In this document: in pieces, positions 1 to 8,900 of the stretch
Layout: every line of letters starts with the position of its first letter
Numbering within the stretch: the first letter of the stretch is position 1
DNA from: Clostridia bacterium
GTDB taxonomy: Bacteria; Bacillota; Clostridia; Oscillospirales; Acutalibacteraceae
Assembly: GCA_017425745.1 (NCBI GenBank)
Contig: JAFOXT010000414.1
Location: forward strand, 1-12,921
DNA: 12,921 bases
Reading direction: 5' to 3'
The notes under the pieces: model-generated
Told to the model about the DNA's origin: nothing
Databases searched by the model: none
What the model saw: only the letters and a program-made list of their open reading frames with translations
Translations under genes and position numbers: made by a program

Positions 1-1400
1 ATCCTTTGCTTTCAGCAAATGAAATTCAGAAGTTTGTTGAAGACACTAACAGTGTTGCAATTCTTACTCTTGATATGATTTATCCTAAGTTTGCAAAAAT
101 AAAATGGAATACGGATACAAAGCCCCAATTTATATTAGCAAAAATTGCAGATGCTTTACCTTGGTATGCTAAACCTGTTTATTCAGCTAAAAACAAACTG
201 AATCTTTCATTTAATCCTGAGCATGATATTATTTATTGGAATGCATTTATTGAACTTGGTAAAAATCTTCCAGTTGAAATGCCTGTTGATGACGGTAAAG
301 CAAACGATACTGCTGTTATACTTTATAGCGGTGGTTCTTCAGGCACTCCAAAAGGCGTAATGATAACCAATCTTAATATAAACAGCCTCGCATTGCACAC
401 TTATGATATTGGCGGACTAGAAGAAGTTGTCGGTAAAAAATCGCTTGCTGTTATGCCGTTGTTTCATGGCTTTGGTTTGGTTATATGTGTTCACGCTATG
501 TTATCTCTTGGATTTCATATTTATCTGCTTCCGAAATACGATTTCAATGAATGTAGTAAACTAATCTTTAAGAAAAAAATAAATTGCATTTATGGTGTAC
601 CCGGTCTTTTCGAAGCCCTTATCAGAAGTGAATATATTGATAAAGCCGATTTGTCTTTTATGGAGTTGCTTGTCTGCGGTGGCGATAAGCTTCCCGAAAA
701 GTTACAGAAGAGAGTTAATAAAATGCTTAAAAAAGGCGGGGCTAGGGTAGTACTAAGAGAGGCATACGGTCAAACTGAGTGTGTAGCAGGTTGTTCAATA
801 AACCCTAAATTCGATACACGCATCGGCAGTGCCGGCATCGCTTACCCTGATGTATACTTTAAAATTGTAAAGCCTGACACTCAAGAGGAATTGCCTGACG
901 GAGAAGATGGTGAACTTTGCGTTTCAGGTCCTCTCGTAATGAAAGGATATTACAAAAACGAAGAAGCTACCGCTAAAGCTCTCCAGATACATAGTGATGG
1001 AAAGCTTTGGCTTCATACCGGAGATATGTTCTCCAAAGATAAAGATGGATATATATATTTCCGTCAGCGAAACTCCCGTATGATAATCTGTGGCGGTTAC
1101 AATGTGTACGCGACTCAGGTTGAAGAAGCAATAGAGTCTTGTCCAGCTGTGGCTAAAAGCTGTGTTGTCGGTGTCAAAGACAGAATATACGGTCAAAAAA
1201 TAGCCGCTTTTGTGGTACTGAATAATAAAGACGCTGATCAGATTATGGTCAGAGAAAAAATAATGAACTGCTGCAAAGAAAACTTGTCCGAGTACTCTCT
1301 GCCCCATGAAATTATATTCAGAGATGAACTGCCTATAACCAATATGGGTAAGGTAAATTATCTTGCGTTGGAAAAAGAAATTAACAGTATAAAGGAGTAA
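1..1400 (+). CDS. Acyl-CoA / acyl-ACP ligase (AMP-binding, FadD-like), 5' partial
   Basis: This adenylate-forming enzyme of the fatty-acid ligase type would activate a carboxylic acid with ATP and pass it to CoA or a carrier protein. The frame is open through the left edge (first full codon at position 3), so the true start is outside; the first visible residues, PLLSANEI, match an internal segment of such ligases, so about 100 residues are probably missing. Counting from the TTG at position 6, I see the P-loop YSGGSSGTPKG near residues 107-117, YGQTE at 254-258, the TGD motif ending at D340, the hinge region GGYNVYATQVEEAI, and the C-terminal catalytic lysine K449 in NMGKVNY. All core motifs are intact. 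The stop overlaps the ribosome binding site of the downstream ACP gene, so the two are almost certainly co-transcribed. I infer that it loads a fatty acyl group onto that ACP for NRPS initiation. Whether it acts as a CoA ligase or a FAAL-type acyl-AMP ligase cannot be decided by eye. Confidence 0.9.
   Translation, partial: PLLSANEIQKFVEDTNSVAILTLDMIYPKFAKIKWNTDTKPQFILAKIADALPWYAKPVYSAKNKLNLSFNPEHDIIYWNAFIELGKNLPVEMPVDDGKANDTAVILYSGGSSGTPKGVMITNLNINSLALHTYDIGGLEEVVGKKSLAVMPLFHGFGLVICVHAMLSLGFHIYLLPKYDFNECSKLIFKKKINCIYGVPGLFEALIRSEYIDKADLSFMELLVCGGDKLPEKLQKRVNKMLKKGGARVVLREAYGQTECVAGCSINPKFDTRIGSAGIAYPDVYFKIVKPDTQEELPDGEDGELCVSGPLVMKGYYKNEEATAKALQIHSDGKLWLHTGDMFSKDKDGYIYFRQRNSRMIICGGYNVYATQVEEAIESCPAVAKSCVVGVKDRIYGQKIAAFVVLNNKDADQIMVREKIMNCCKENLSEYSLPHEIIFRDELPITNMGKVNYLALEKEINSIKE
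1391..1397 (+). promoter_or_regulatory. Ribosome binding site of the ACP gene
   Basis: AAAGGAG lies 8 bases before the ATG at 1406 and ends just before the stop codon of the ligase gene. The tight arrangement fixes the ACP start and suggests translational coupling of the two genes. Confidence 0.85.
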
Positions 1401-1405
1401 TTAAT

Positions 1406-1633
1406 ATGCTTACAGAACTTCAGAAGCTTTTTAACGGTGTTGTAGGTCGTGAAGATATAGAGCTGACTTTAAAAACAAAAATGAATGATTTACCTCTTTC
1501 GTCTTTAGGTCTCGTTCAGCTTATTTGTGCAATGGAAGATGAGTATGATATCGAAATTTCTAATGTTGACATGAAAAAGTTCAAAAGTGTAAAAGATGTT
1601 GTGGAATATCTGGAAAAGGTTGTGAGTAAATAA
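1406..1633 (+). CDS. Free-standing acyl carrier protein
   Basis: This 75-residue protein has the length and pattern of a single phosphopantetheine-binding carrier domain. The attachment serine is most likely Ser33 in the context LSSLGLVQLI, followed by the usual acidic helix AMEDEYDIEIS and a C-terminal helix around SVKDVVEYLEKV. The usual Asp-Ser-Leu of acyl carrier proteins is Ser-Ser-Leu here (residues 32-34), so the aspartate before the modified serine is absent. The gene follows the acyl ligase by 5 bases with a strong ribosome binding site inside the ligase end. Sitting between a fatty-acid ligase and an NRPS that begins with a condensation domain, it is best read as the carrier that delivers the starter acyl chain (inference). 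A role in primary fatty-acid synthesis is less likely because no fab genes are visible nearby. Confidence 0.9.
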   Translation: MLTELQKLFNGVVGREDIELTLKTKMNDLPLSSLGLVQLICAMEDEYDIEISNVDMKKFKSVKDVVEYLEKVVSK

Positions 1634-1635
1634 AA

Positions 1636-1662
1636 TAAAGCAACTCTTGGCAAGCTGCTTTA
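1636..1662. terminator. Weak hairpin between convergent genes, possible bidirectional terminator
   Basis: TAAAGCA (1636-1642) and TGCTTTA (1656-1662) form a 7-bp stem with a short inner CTT/AAG pairing across an internal loop. It lies just after the ACP stop and covers the stop codon of the convergent flavoprotein gene. There is no long T run, so terminator function is only suggested by place and symmetry. Confidence 0.4.
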
Positions 1663-2307
1663 CTCAACGTCATATGGTTTATAGTCCAACGGAAACTTAC
1701 AGTTGGCTTTTTCAGCAAATTCAGTCATCAATATTTTGCAGATTCGGTTAATAACTCTTGCATCCGAAGCTTTTACTTCAGTTGGTCCTGCAAATTCTAT
1801 GACCGCGTTTCCGAAAAAAGATTTATTCTCACTGAAATATTTTCCCATTTCTGCATATGGTTCTACTAATTCGTCAGTTCTTTTCGGATCTATATTGGAA
1901 TAGAAAAAACTGTTGCCGCGAATAAGTACACCTCCAAAACTGCAATTTAAATGTTTGGTCAGCTGTTTTAAATATTCAGAACAGCAGCCTCGCATTCCTG
2001 CTACCAGATTGCCGCTATGCAAAATAAATGACATTGTATTTTCCGGTGACAGTTTTGTATGGCAAAGATAATCGAAGAACTCTAACAAGGTTCCGGGTAA
2101 CAATTCTGCATATAAGGGGAAAACAACAATAGTGTTTTTTGATTTTTCAATTGATGCTTTAATTTGCTCCCAATCTTTTTTCTCTGATATACAAAATTGT
2201 TGGTAAGTATCTCCGTTGATAGAGTAACCTTCTGAAAATTTGTTGATTATGATTTGGGAGTTTCCGTGCTCACCTCGAGGTGAACCGTTTACGATTACTG
2301 TATGCAT
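1660..2307 (-). CDS. NAD(P)H-dependent FMN reductase-like flavodoxin-fold oxidoreductase
   Basis: This 215-residue protein begins with a beta strand and the flavin phosphate-binding loop VNGSPRGEHGNS (residues 6-17), the hallmark of the NADPH-dependent FMN reductase / flavodoxin-like fold. It continues with FPLYAELLPG (63-72), a segment common in clostridial members of the family, and a LHSGN...GMRGCC stretch near 96-109. I expect a cytoplasmic FMN-binding redox enzyme; its substrate cannot be told. Its ATG lies inside the end of the upstream flavoprotein gene (13-base overlap, 2295-2307), with GGAAGG 9 bases before the start, so the pair is probably translationally coupled and read from the promoter at 2844-2872. 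It is convergent with the ACP gene and divergent from the NRPS. A tailoring role on the peptide is possible, but the position alone does not prove it. Confidence 0.8.
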   Translation of the reverse strand: MHTVIVNGSPRGEHGNSQIIINKFSEGYSINGDTYQQFCISEKKDWEQIKASIEKSKNTIVVFPLYAELLPGTLLEFFDYLCHTKLSPENTMSFILHSGNLVAGMRGCCSEYLKQLTKHLNCSFGGVLIRGNSFFYSNIDPKRTDELVEPYAEMGKYFSENKSFFGNAVIEFAGPTEVKASDARVINRICKILMTEFAEKANCKFPLDYKPYDVE

Positions 2308-2813
2308 TTTAACAAACCTTCCATGTTTTCTATGTTGTGTGCTCCAAGGGATGAGATTGTAACATTGTTAAGAGCTAATCTGTTCATCCAAAAATTCATT
2401 AAATTTACATCAACAGAGCCGATATAAACAATTCCGAATTTATATTTTTTATTGTAACGGCAGATATGAAAAGTTTCGTTGTCTCTGAACTCGTCTAACG
2501 GAATTATAGAACAGAACAAAACTCTGTCAATGACATTTTTTGTTTTATAATGGACTGTACCAAGAGCAGTTTTTGTTATATATATCACTACATCGTTTTT
2601 TAAATATGCTTTTATAATATCTTCGCAGATATCTTTTTGAAAGCAGGTGCCGGGAGTCTTAAACCAACAACTGTAACAACCTCTGCAAGCGTTAACTTTT
2701 TCCTCAAAAACATTTATAACAGTACATTTGTTACCGGTTTGTTTGATTTTGTTTATTGCATAAACTGATTGTGTATCATCTATAGGCAACATATTTATAA
2801 TCAAAACATTCAT
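2295..2813 (-). CDS. Flavodoxin-family oxidoreductase with a four-cysteine (CX2CX2CX7C) motif
   Basis: This 172-residue protein opens with the flavodoxin-fold strand MNVLIIN. It carries C43-x2-C46-x2-C49-x7-C57 (ACRGCYSCWFKTPGTC), the spacing found in iron-sulfur flavoproteins and many clostridial flavodoxin-family NAD(P)H oxidoreductases, where the cysteines can bind a 4Fe-4S cluster or act in redox. The usual GSPR-type phosphate loop is replaced by a divergent NMLPIDDTQS (residues 7-16), so flavin binding may differ from the partner gene. I chose the ATG at 2813 because AAGGTGGG lies 7 bases upstream. The frame stays open further upstream, but those starts would lie before the promoter and overlap the NRPS start. 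The gene is first of a two-gene operon with the FMN-reductase-like gene and may form a heteromer with it (inference). Target unknown. Confidence 0.8.
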   Translation of the reverse strand: MNVLIINMLPIDDTQSVYAINKIKQTGNKCTVINVFEEKVNACRGCYSCWFKTPGTCFQKDICEDIIKAYLKNDVVIYITKTALGTVHYKTKNVIDRVLFCSIIPLDEFRDNETFHICRYNKKYKFGIVYIGSVDVNLMNFWMNRLALNNVTISSLGAHNIENMEGLLKCIQ

Positions 2814-2820
2814 ATCATTT

Positions 2821-2828
2821 CCCACCTT
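2821..2828 (-). promoter_or_regulatory. Ribosome binding site of the first flavoprotein gene
   Basis: On the minus strand this reads AAGGTGGG, 7 bases before the ATG at 2813. It decides between that start and several in-frame alternatives further upstream. Confidence 0.75.
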
Positions 2829-2843
2829 CATTTTCGTAAAATT

Positions 2844-2872
2844 ATTATAGCATACTAATATATCTTTTTCAA
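2844..2872 (-). promoter_or_regulatory. Sigma-70/sigma-A type promoter of the flavoprotein operon
   Basis: On the minus strand the -35 box TTGAAA (2867-2872) is separated by exactly 17 bases from a perfect -10 box TATAAT (2844-2849), preceded by a TG dinucleotide (extended -10). Transcription would begin near 2837 and give a leader of about 24 bases before the ATG at 2813. This is the clearest promoter in the window. I see no equally good promoter on the plus strand for the divergent NRPS gene. Confidence 0.8.
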
Positions 2873-2895
2873 TGTTTAATCTAAAGTTAAAATTT

Positions 2896-2920
2896 TCTTT
2901 TTCATACTGATGTGAAAAGA
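2896..2920 (+). repeat. Imperfect inverted repeat in the NRPS leader
   Basis: TCTTTTTCATA (2896-2906) pairs with TGTGAAAAGA (2911-2920) around the four-base loop CTGA, giving about 10 pairs with one bulged T and one G-T wobble. It ends 3 bases before the NRPS ribosome binding site. It could be an operator for a regulator acting on the divergent genes, an RNA hairpin tuning NRPS translation, or chance in AT-rich DNA. Confidence 0.4.
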
Positions 2921-2923
2921 TCT

Positions 2924-2930
2924 GAAGGAG
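2924..2930 (+). promoter_or_regulatory. Ribosome binding site of the NRPS gene
   Basis: GAAGGAG sits 7 bases before the ATG at 2938, an optimal spacing. It fixes the NRPS start and shows that the protein begins directly with a condensation domain. Confidence 0.85.
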
Positions 2931-2937
2931 ACAAATA

Positions 2938-5900
2938 ATGAAGTACAAGCTTACCAATTCGCAACGGAATTTTTCTGTGGCAAACTCTGAATATTACTCG
3001 GCTTTATGGAATCATGGCGGCATTGTGTTTTTTAACAAAGTATATACGTACGACGAGTTGAACACAGCTTTTAACAACCTTATAAAGAACTTTGAAAGCT
3101 TGCGTATGTGTTTTAAAAACGACAAAACGGATTATTCGTTGTTTTTGAAAAAGTATGAGTTTAAAAAATATCCTTTTTTCTGTTTTGAAGCGGAAGGTGA
3201 AATTTTAGAAGCAAGCTATAAGCTTACCAATAGTTTGCTTAATTCTGATGATGAATTAATTACGTGCATTGTATTCAACACACCCACTAAATCCGGTTAT
3301 ATATTCTGTGCCCACCATATAATCATAGATGGATTCAGCACACAAATAATGGGCAAATATTTAAATAATTGCTTAAAAAACAATCTTTATAGTCTTGAAA
3401 ATGTACAATCTTATGAAGAATATATAACAAACGAAGAGATGTATAAAAGCTCCAAGCGCTATCAGAAAGACCAAAAATTTTGGCTACAGCAATTTTCATC
3501 AAACCCTCAATGCTCAATATTTGAAGAAAAGAAAACCTCATTTGATTATGAATCTGATGAGGTTAATTTTCGTATAGATCCTAACATTTTTAACAAAATA
3601 AAGGCTTTTTGTGATAGTAACAACATATCCGTACAAAGTTATTTTAATACAGCATATTCAGTGTATATTTACAGAACATTAGGAATAGATTTCTTTACAC
3701 TTGGAGTTCCTGTGCTCAACAGAACAACCGAAGCAGAGCTCAATACAATAGGCCTTTATATGCATATAGTTCCTCTTATCGTAAAAATTTCAGATGAATC
3801 TTTTGTGCAAAATGCTATCAATATTGAAGATGCACAAATGAACTTATTTAGACATCAGAAATTTACTCAGCACGATATAAAAGAGCTCTTAGATGCAGAA
3901 GGCAAACCGCAGAACAATCTTTTTGATATTGCTACAGATTATCAGGCGTTTGAAGAAAACGAGGACTATGAATTTGAGTTTGTTTACAGCAACTCTCTCT
4001 CTCTTCCTCTCGAAATCCACATGCAGTCTTTTGGAAAAGAAAAGCACAATCTCAAAATACGCTACAGAACGTCAATGTTTACCGAAAAAGAGATTCAGAC
4101 TATGTTAGACTCTTTTATGGCTATAGCTGAAGATGCGCTTGAAAATCCCGAAAAAAAAATTACTGAGCTCGAAATGCTGTCAGCCGAAGAAAAGCAGAAG
4201 GTACTTTATGATTTTAACAACACAGCGGTTTCTTATCCCAAAGACAAGTGTATCCACGAGCTCTTTGAAGAGCAGGCGGAGAAAACACCTGATAAAGTTG
4301 CAGTAGTTGCAACAGACAAAGCTCTCACATACAGAGAACTCAACGAAGAAGCAAACAGAATTGCTCATTCTCTTATTCAAAAAGGCATCGGAAAGGGCGA
4401 TATAGTTGCATTTATGCTTCCTCGAAAGAGCAGCCTTATTGCAGTTATACTTGGTATTCTTAAATCGGGTGCGGCATATCTCCCTGTTGATCCTGATCAT
4501 CCTCGTGACAGAATTGAATATATGCTTTCTGACAGCGGGGCTAAAAACTGCATCACAGAAAAAAATCTCAGCGAATTTCTTGAAAGCTCTGATATCAGTA
4601 ATCCGGGTGTCTGTGTTAGTGGAACGGATATTTGCTATTGTATTTATACATCCGGTTCTACCGGTAAGCCTAAAGGAACGTTGGTAACTCAGCGAAATAT
4701 AACTAATTATGTGCATAACAACAGCAACAATGTTGTGCACAGAATAATTAAAGAAGATTGCAGAAGGATTATATCTGTCACAACGGTGGGCTTTGATATT
4801 TTTGTAACAGAAAGTCTTTTGCCTCTTGCAAACGGTATGGAGATTGTTTTTGCTGATGAAAATCAGGCGAAGATACAGAGCAAACTCAATGAGTTAATAA
4901 AGAAAATTCCCGTCGATGTTCTTCAGACTACGCCTACAAAAATGAAGTCACTGATAGCTGACAAAAAGCAAACAGAATATCTCAGAAATTTAAAGACTGT
5001 AATTCTTGGCGGCGAGACTCTGGACGCTTCTCTTGTTGAAGAGTTGAAAGCACTTACTGATGCCGAAATTTTTAATATCTACGGCCCCACAGAAACAACT
5101 GTATGGGTCACCAACACAAAGGTGAACAGTGCAGAGGATATTACTATAGGTAAGCCTATGGCCAACACACAGATATATATTGTCGATAAACACCTTAAGC
5201 CTGTTCCTATAGGCATAACAGGTGAGCTTTGCATTGCCGGAGATGGTGTAGGTGCCGGATATCTTAACAGGCCTGAGCTTACAGCAGAAAAGTTTGTTGA
5301 TAATCCTTTTGGTGAAGGCAAGCTTTACAGAACAGGAGACCTCGCATATTGGAGAGAAGACGGAAACATTGTTTTTATTGGCAGAAACGATTTTCAGGTA
5401 AAAATCAGAGGACTCAGAATAGAACTCGGTGAAATAGAAAACGCCATTCTTTCGGTGGATGGTGTGATTCAGTGCGCTGTTGTTGTCAGAAAAGACAGCG
5501 ATGACAGACAATACATCTGTGCTTTTTATACAGGTGAAGAAAAAGAAGCAGGCGAAATCAAGGGAATAATAGGTGAAAAACTGCCTAAGTACATGATACC
5601 CCATATATTTACTTATCTTGAAGAAATGCCGTTTACCTCAAGCGGTAAGATAAACAGAAAAGCTTTGCCTGAAATCAATCTTCGCAATATAGAAACAAGC
5701 GTAGAATATGTTGCTCCCGAAACCGAAAAAGAAATTGTTCTTACAGAATGTATATGTGAAGTGCTTAATGCGGAAAAGGCAAGTGTTATGGATAATTTCT
5801 TTGATCTGGGTGGAGACAGTCTTAAAGCTATTGAACTTACTGCAAGACTCGAAGCAAAGGGTTATACAGCAGATGTAAAGACAATTTTCGCGAGCAAAGA

Positions 5901-8900
5901 TATCAGAGAGCTTGCAGAAGCAATTACTGTGGGAAAAACAGAATATGTAAAGGCTGAATATGGTAATACTCTGCCCGCAACTGCTGCACAGATGAGAGTG
6001 TATACTTCTCAGATAATGAAGCCGGATTCACCACACTATAATATTCCGTCTGTTTTCAAGGTGAAAGAGCTGGATGCAGAAAGACTTGAAAAAGCAGTAA
6101 ACAATCTTATTGAAAGACACGAAAGCCTCAGAACACGATTTGAAAACAGAGATGGACAGATTGTTCAGGTTATTGAAGAAAAAGCTGCTATAAAAGTTGA
6201 AAAGCTTTTATCGGATGATGTTTCCGTTTTCAATACACCGTTTGAGCTTTCAAAAGCGCCCTTGATAAAAGTGGGATATTATGAGAATACAGTTATGCTT
6301 GTAACCCACCATATCATAGCTGACGGTGAGTCAATGAACGTACTGTTCAGAGAGCTCAACGAGCTGCATATGGGAAGAGAGCTTAAAGAATCAGTGCAGT
6401 ATGGTGAATTTGCTGTATCTGACGGATATACAGAGGAAAATGAAAGCTATTGGTTAAAGGTATTTGAAGAAGAACCGGTTACGCTGGAACTCAGAACAGA
6501 TTTTACACGACCCAAGCAACAATCGTTTGAGGGCTCTCAGATTTATGAGTTGATTGATATTAGTGTTCATAACAAAATAATCAGTAAATGTAAGGAACTG
6601 GGAATAACGCCATTTGTATATTATATGGCGTGCTTCAGTATACTTCTTTCAAAATATTCAGGTAATGAGGACATTGTTGTAGGTACGCCCGTAAGCGGAA
6701 GAAGCAGCAGATATCTTGATACGGTAGGTATGTTTGTCAATACAATCGCCTTGAGAAGCAGACCTGAAGGAGATAAACTGATATCAGAGTTGCTGGAAGA
6801 AATTAAAAACAGTTCAATAGAAGCAATCAATAATCAGAATTATCCATTCGGTGAGCTTGTAAAGAAGCTTAGCTTCAACACAACCGGTAGAAATCCGGTG
6901 TTCGATGTTATGTTGGCGTATCAGAGCGAAGAAACCACAAATATTGTATTCGGAGATTGTGCAGCTGAAATGCTGCCCATACCCATCGGTGGTGTAAAGT
7001 GTGATATTAATTTTAACATTATGCCAAGAGAAACCGATGTGGTGCTTATGGCTGAATACTGTACGGCACTTTACAGAAAAGAAACTCTTGAAAAGCTTGT
7101 CAAAGCTTATATTTATATTCTTGAGCAAATGCTCAGCGAAGACAGATATATCAGTAAAATAAGTGCTATTCTGCCGGATGAAAAACAGAAGATGCTTTTC
7201 AAATTCAATGATACAGAGGTTAAATATAATAAGGATACCTGTGTATACAAAATTTTTGAAGAAAATGCAGACAAACACTCTGAAAGAACAGCAGTAGTTT
7301 TCAAGGATACAGCTTTGTCATATGCAGAGCTGAAAAAACTTGTTGAAAATTATGCAGCAAAGCTTACTGAGCTTGGCATAAAGCAGAAAGACGTTGTAGC
7401 AATTCATCTTGATAGAAGCCATAGACTTGTTGCATTTCAGCTTGCTATTCTTAAAATCGGTGCAGTTTTTATGTCTGTTGATAAGCGATATCCGGAAGAC
7501 AGAATCAGATATGCGTGCAAAGACTGCAATGTAAAAATGCTCATTACTGATGAAAATGTTAAAGCGGAAACAACTGTGATCAGTGTAAAAGATTTTGAAG
7601 CTGTTGAAGCAAGTGAGAAATCAGAAACCATTATAAACAAAGATTTCTGTTATATTATTTATACATCAGGCAGCACAGGAAAGCCGAAGGGATGTATGCT
7701 TACAGGGAAAGGTCTTCTTAATTTCTGCGTGAACAACAATACCATTGATACGCTTAAAAAACAGGGTAGCTGTATTTTTGCTTGCGTTAATGCGGCTTCA
7801 TTTGACTACTTTATTGCAGAAACACTTCTTCCTTTGACAAATGGATTTACAACCGTTATTCTTGATGACATAGAAAGCACAAATCATAAGCTTTTTATCG
7901 AATGTATAAAAAAGAACAGCATTAATGTTCTGATGACAACTCCCACAAGGCTCAAAATTTATTTTAACGGTAATGACGATGCTGAAATACTGAAGCAGCT
8001 CAAATGTATTTGCACATCAGGAGAACCGCTCACTGAAGACCTGCTTGCAATAATGTATGAAAAATCACCCGGCGCAAAAATTTATAATCCTATAGGACCC
8101 AGCGAATGTAGTGTATGGGATATAGGTGGTGAGCTTAATCGCGAAGACGGACTTGATATTCACATTGGTAAACCAATTGCAAATGCTCAGATATATATCA
8201 CCGATAAATATCTGAATCCCGTGCCAATAGGAGTAACGGGTGAAATATGCATTGCCGGTGACGGTGTCGGTGCAGGATATATTAATAATCCTGAGTTTAC
8301 GGCAGAAAAATTCATTGATAATCCTTTTGGTGAAGGCAAACTTTACAGAACAGGCGACCTTGCTTACTGGAGGGAAGACGGAAATATCGTTTTTGTAGGC
8401 AGAAATGACTTCCAGGTAAAAATCAGAGGTCTTAGAATTGAGCTTGGTGAAATTGAAAACGAAATTTCACGGATTGACGGAATAACAACGACTGTTGTAG
8501 TGGTTAGAAAGGATGAAGACGGCAGACAGTTTATATGTGCCTTTTATACAGGTGAAAAGAAAGACGCAAAAGAACTGAGACAGCTTGCAGGCAAAAATCT
8601 TCCGCAGTATATGATACCTCATATATTCACACACCTTGAAGAAATGCCTCTTACATCAACCGGTAAGGCAAACAGAAAAGCTCTGCCGGAAATTGATTTT
8701 ACAAATATATCTGAAGAAACAGAGTGCCGTTTTGCTGATACGAAAGAAGAAAGAGCGCTTGAAGCTGCTGTAAAAGCGGTTTTAAGAACAAGCAGTGTTA
8801 ATATGTATGACAACTTCTTCAATGTAGGCGGAGACTCAATTAAGGCTATTCATATAGTTTCTCAGCTTGAGGATGCGGGGTATGAACTTCGTGTAGCAGA

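Noticed and set aside
924..1307. Minus-strand 127-codon frame opposite the acyl ligase
   Set aside because: Antisense to conserved ligase motifs (TGD, hinge region), so not a separate gene.
2831..2861. Possible plus-strand promoter for the NRPS with -10 TAATAT at 2856-2861
   Set aside because: The matching -35 (TTCGTA, 2833-2838) is poor, and AT-rich DNA gives such matches by chance.
2295..2957. Longer start for the first flavoprotein, beginning at 2957
   Set aside because: It would start inside the NRPS coding region and upstream of the mapped-by-eye promoter; the ATG at 2813 has a proper ribosome binding site and begins the flavodoxin fold.
4180..5604. Long minus-strand open frames (4180-4740, 4990-5604) opposite the A1 domain
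   Set aside because: They lie wholly antisense to unbroken, motif-rich NRPS coding sequence, lack convincing ribosome binding sites and show no recognisable protein pattern.
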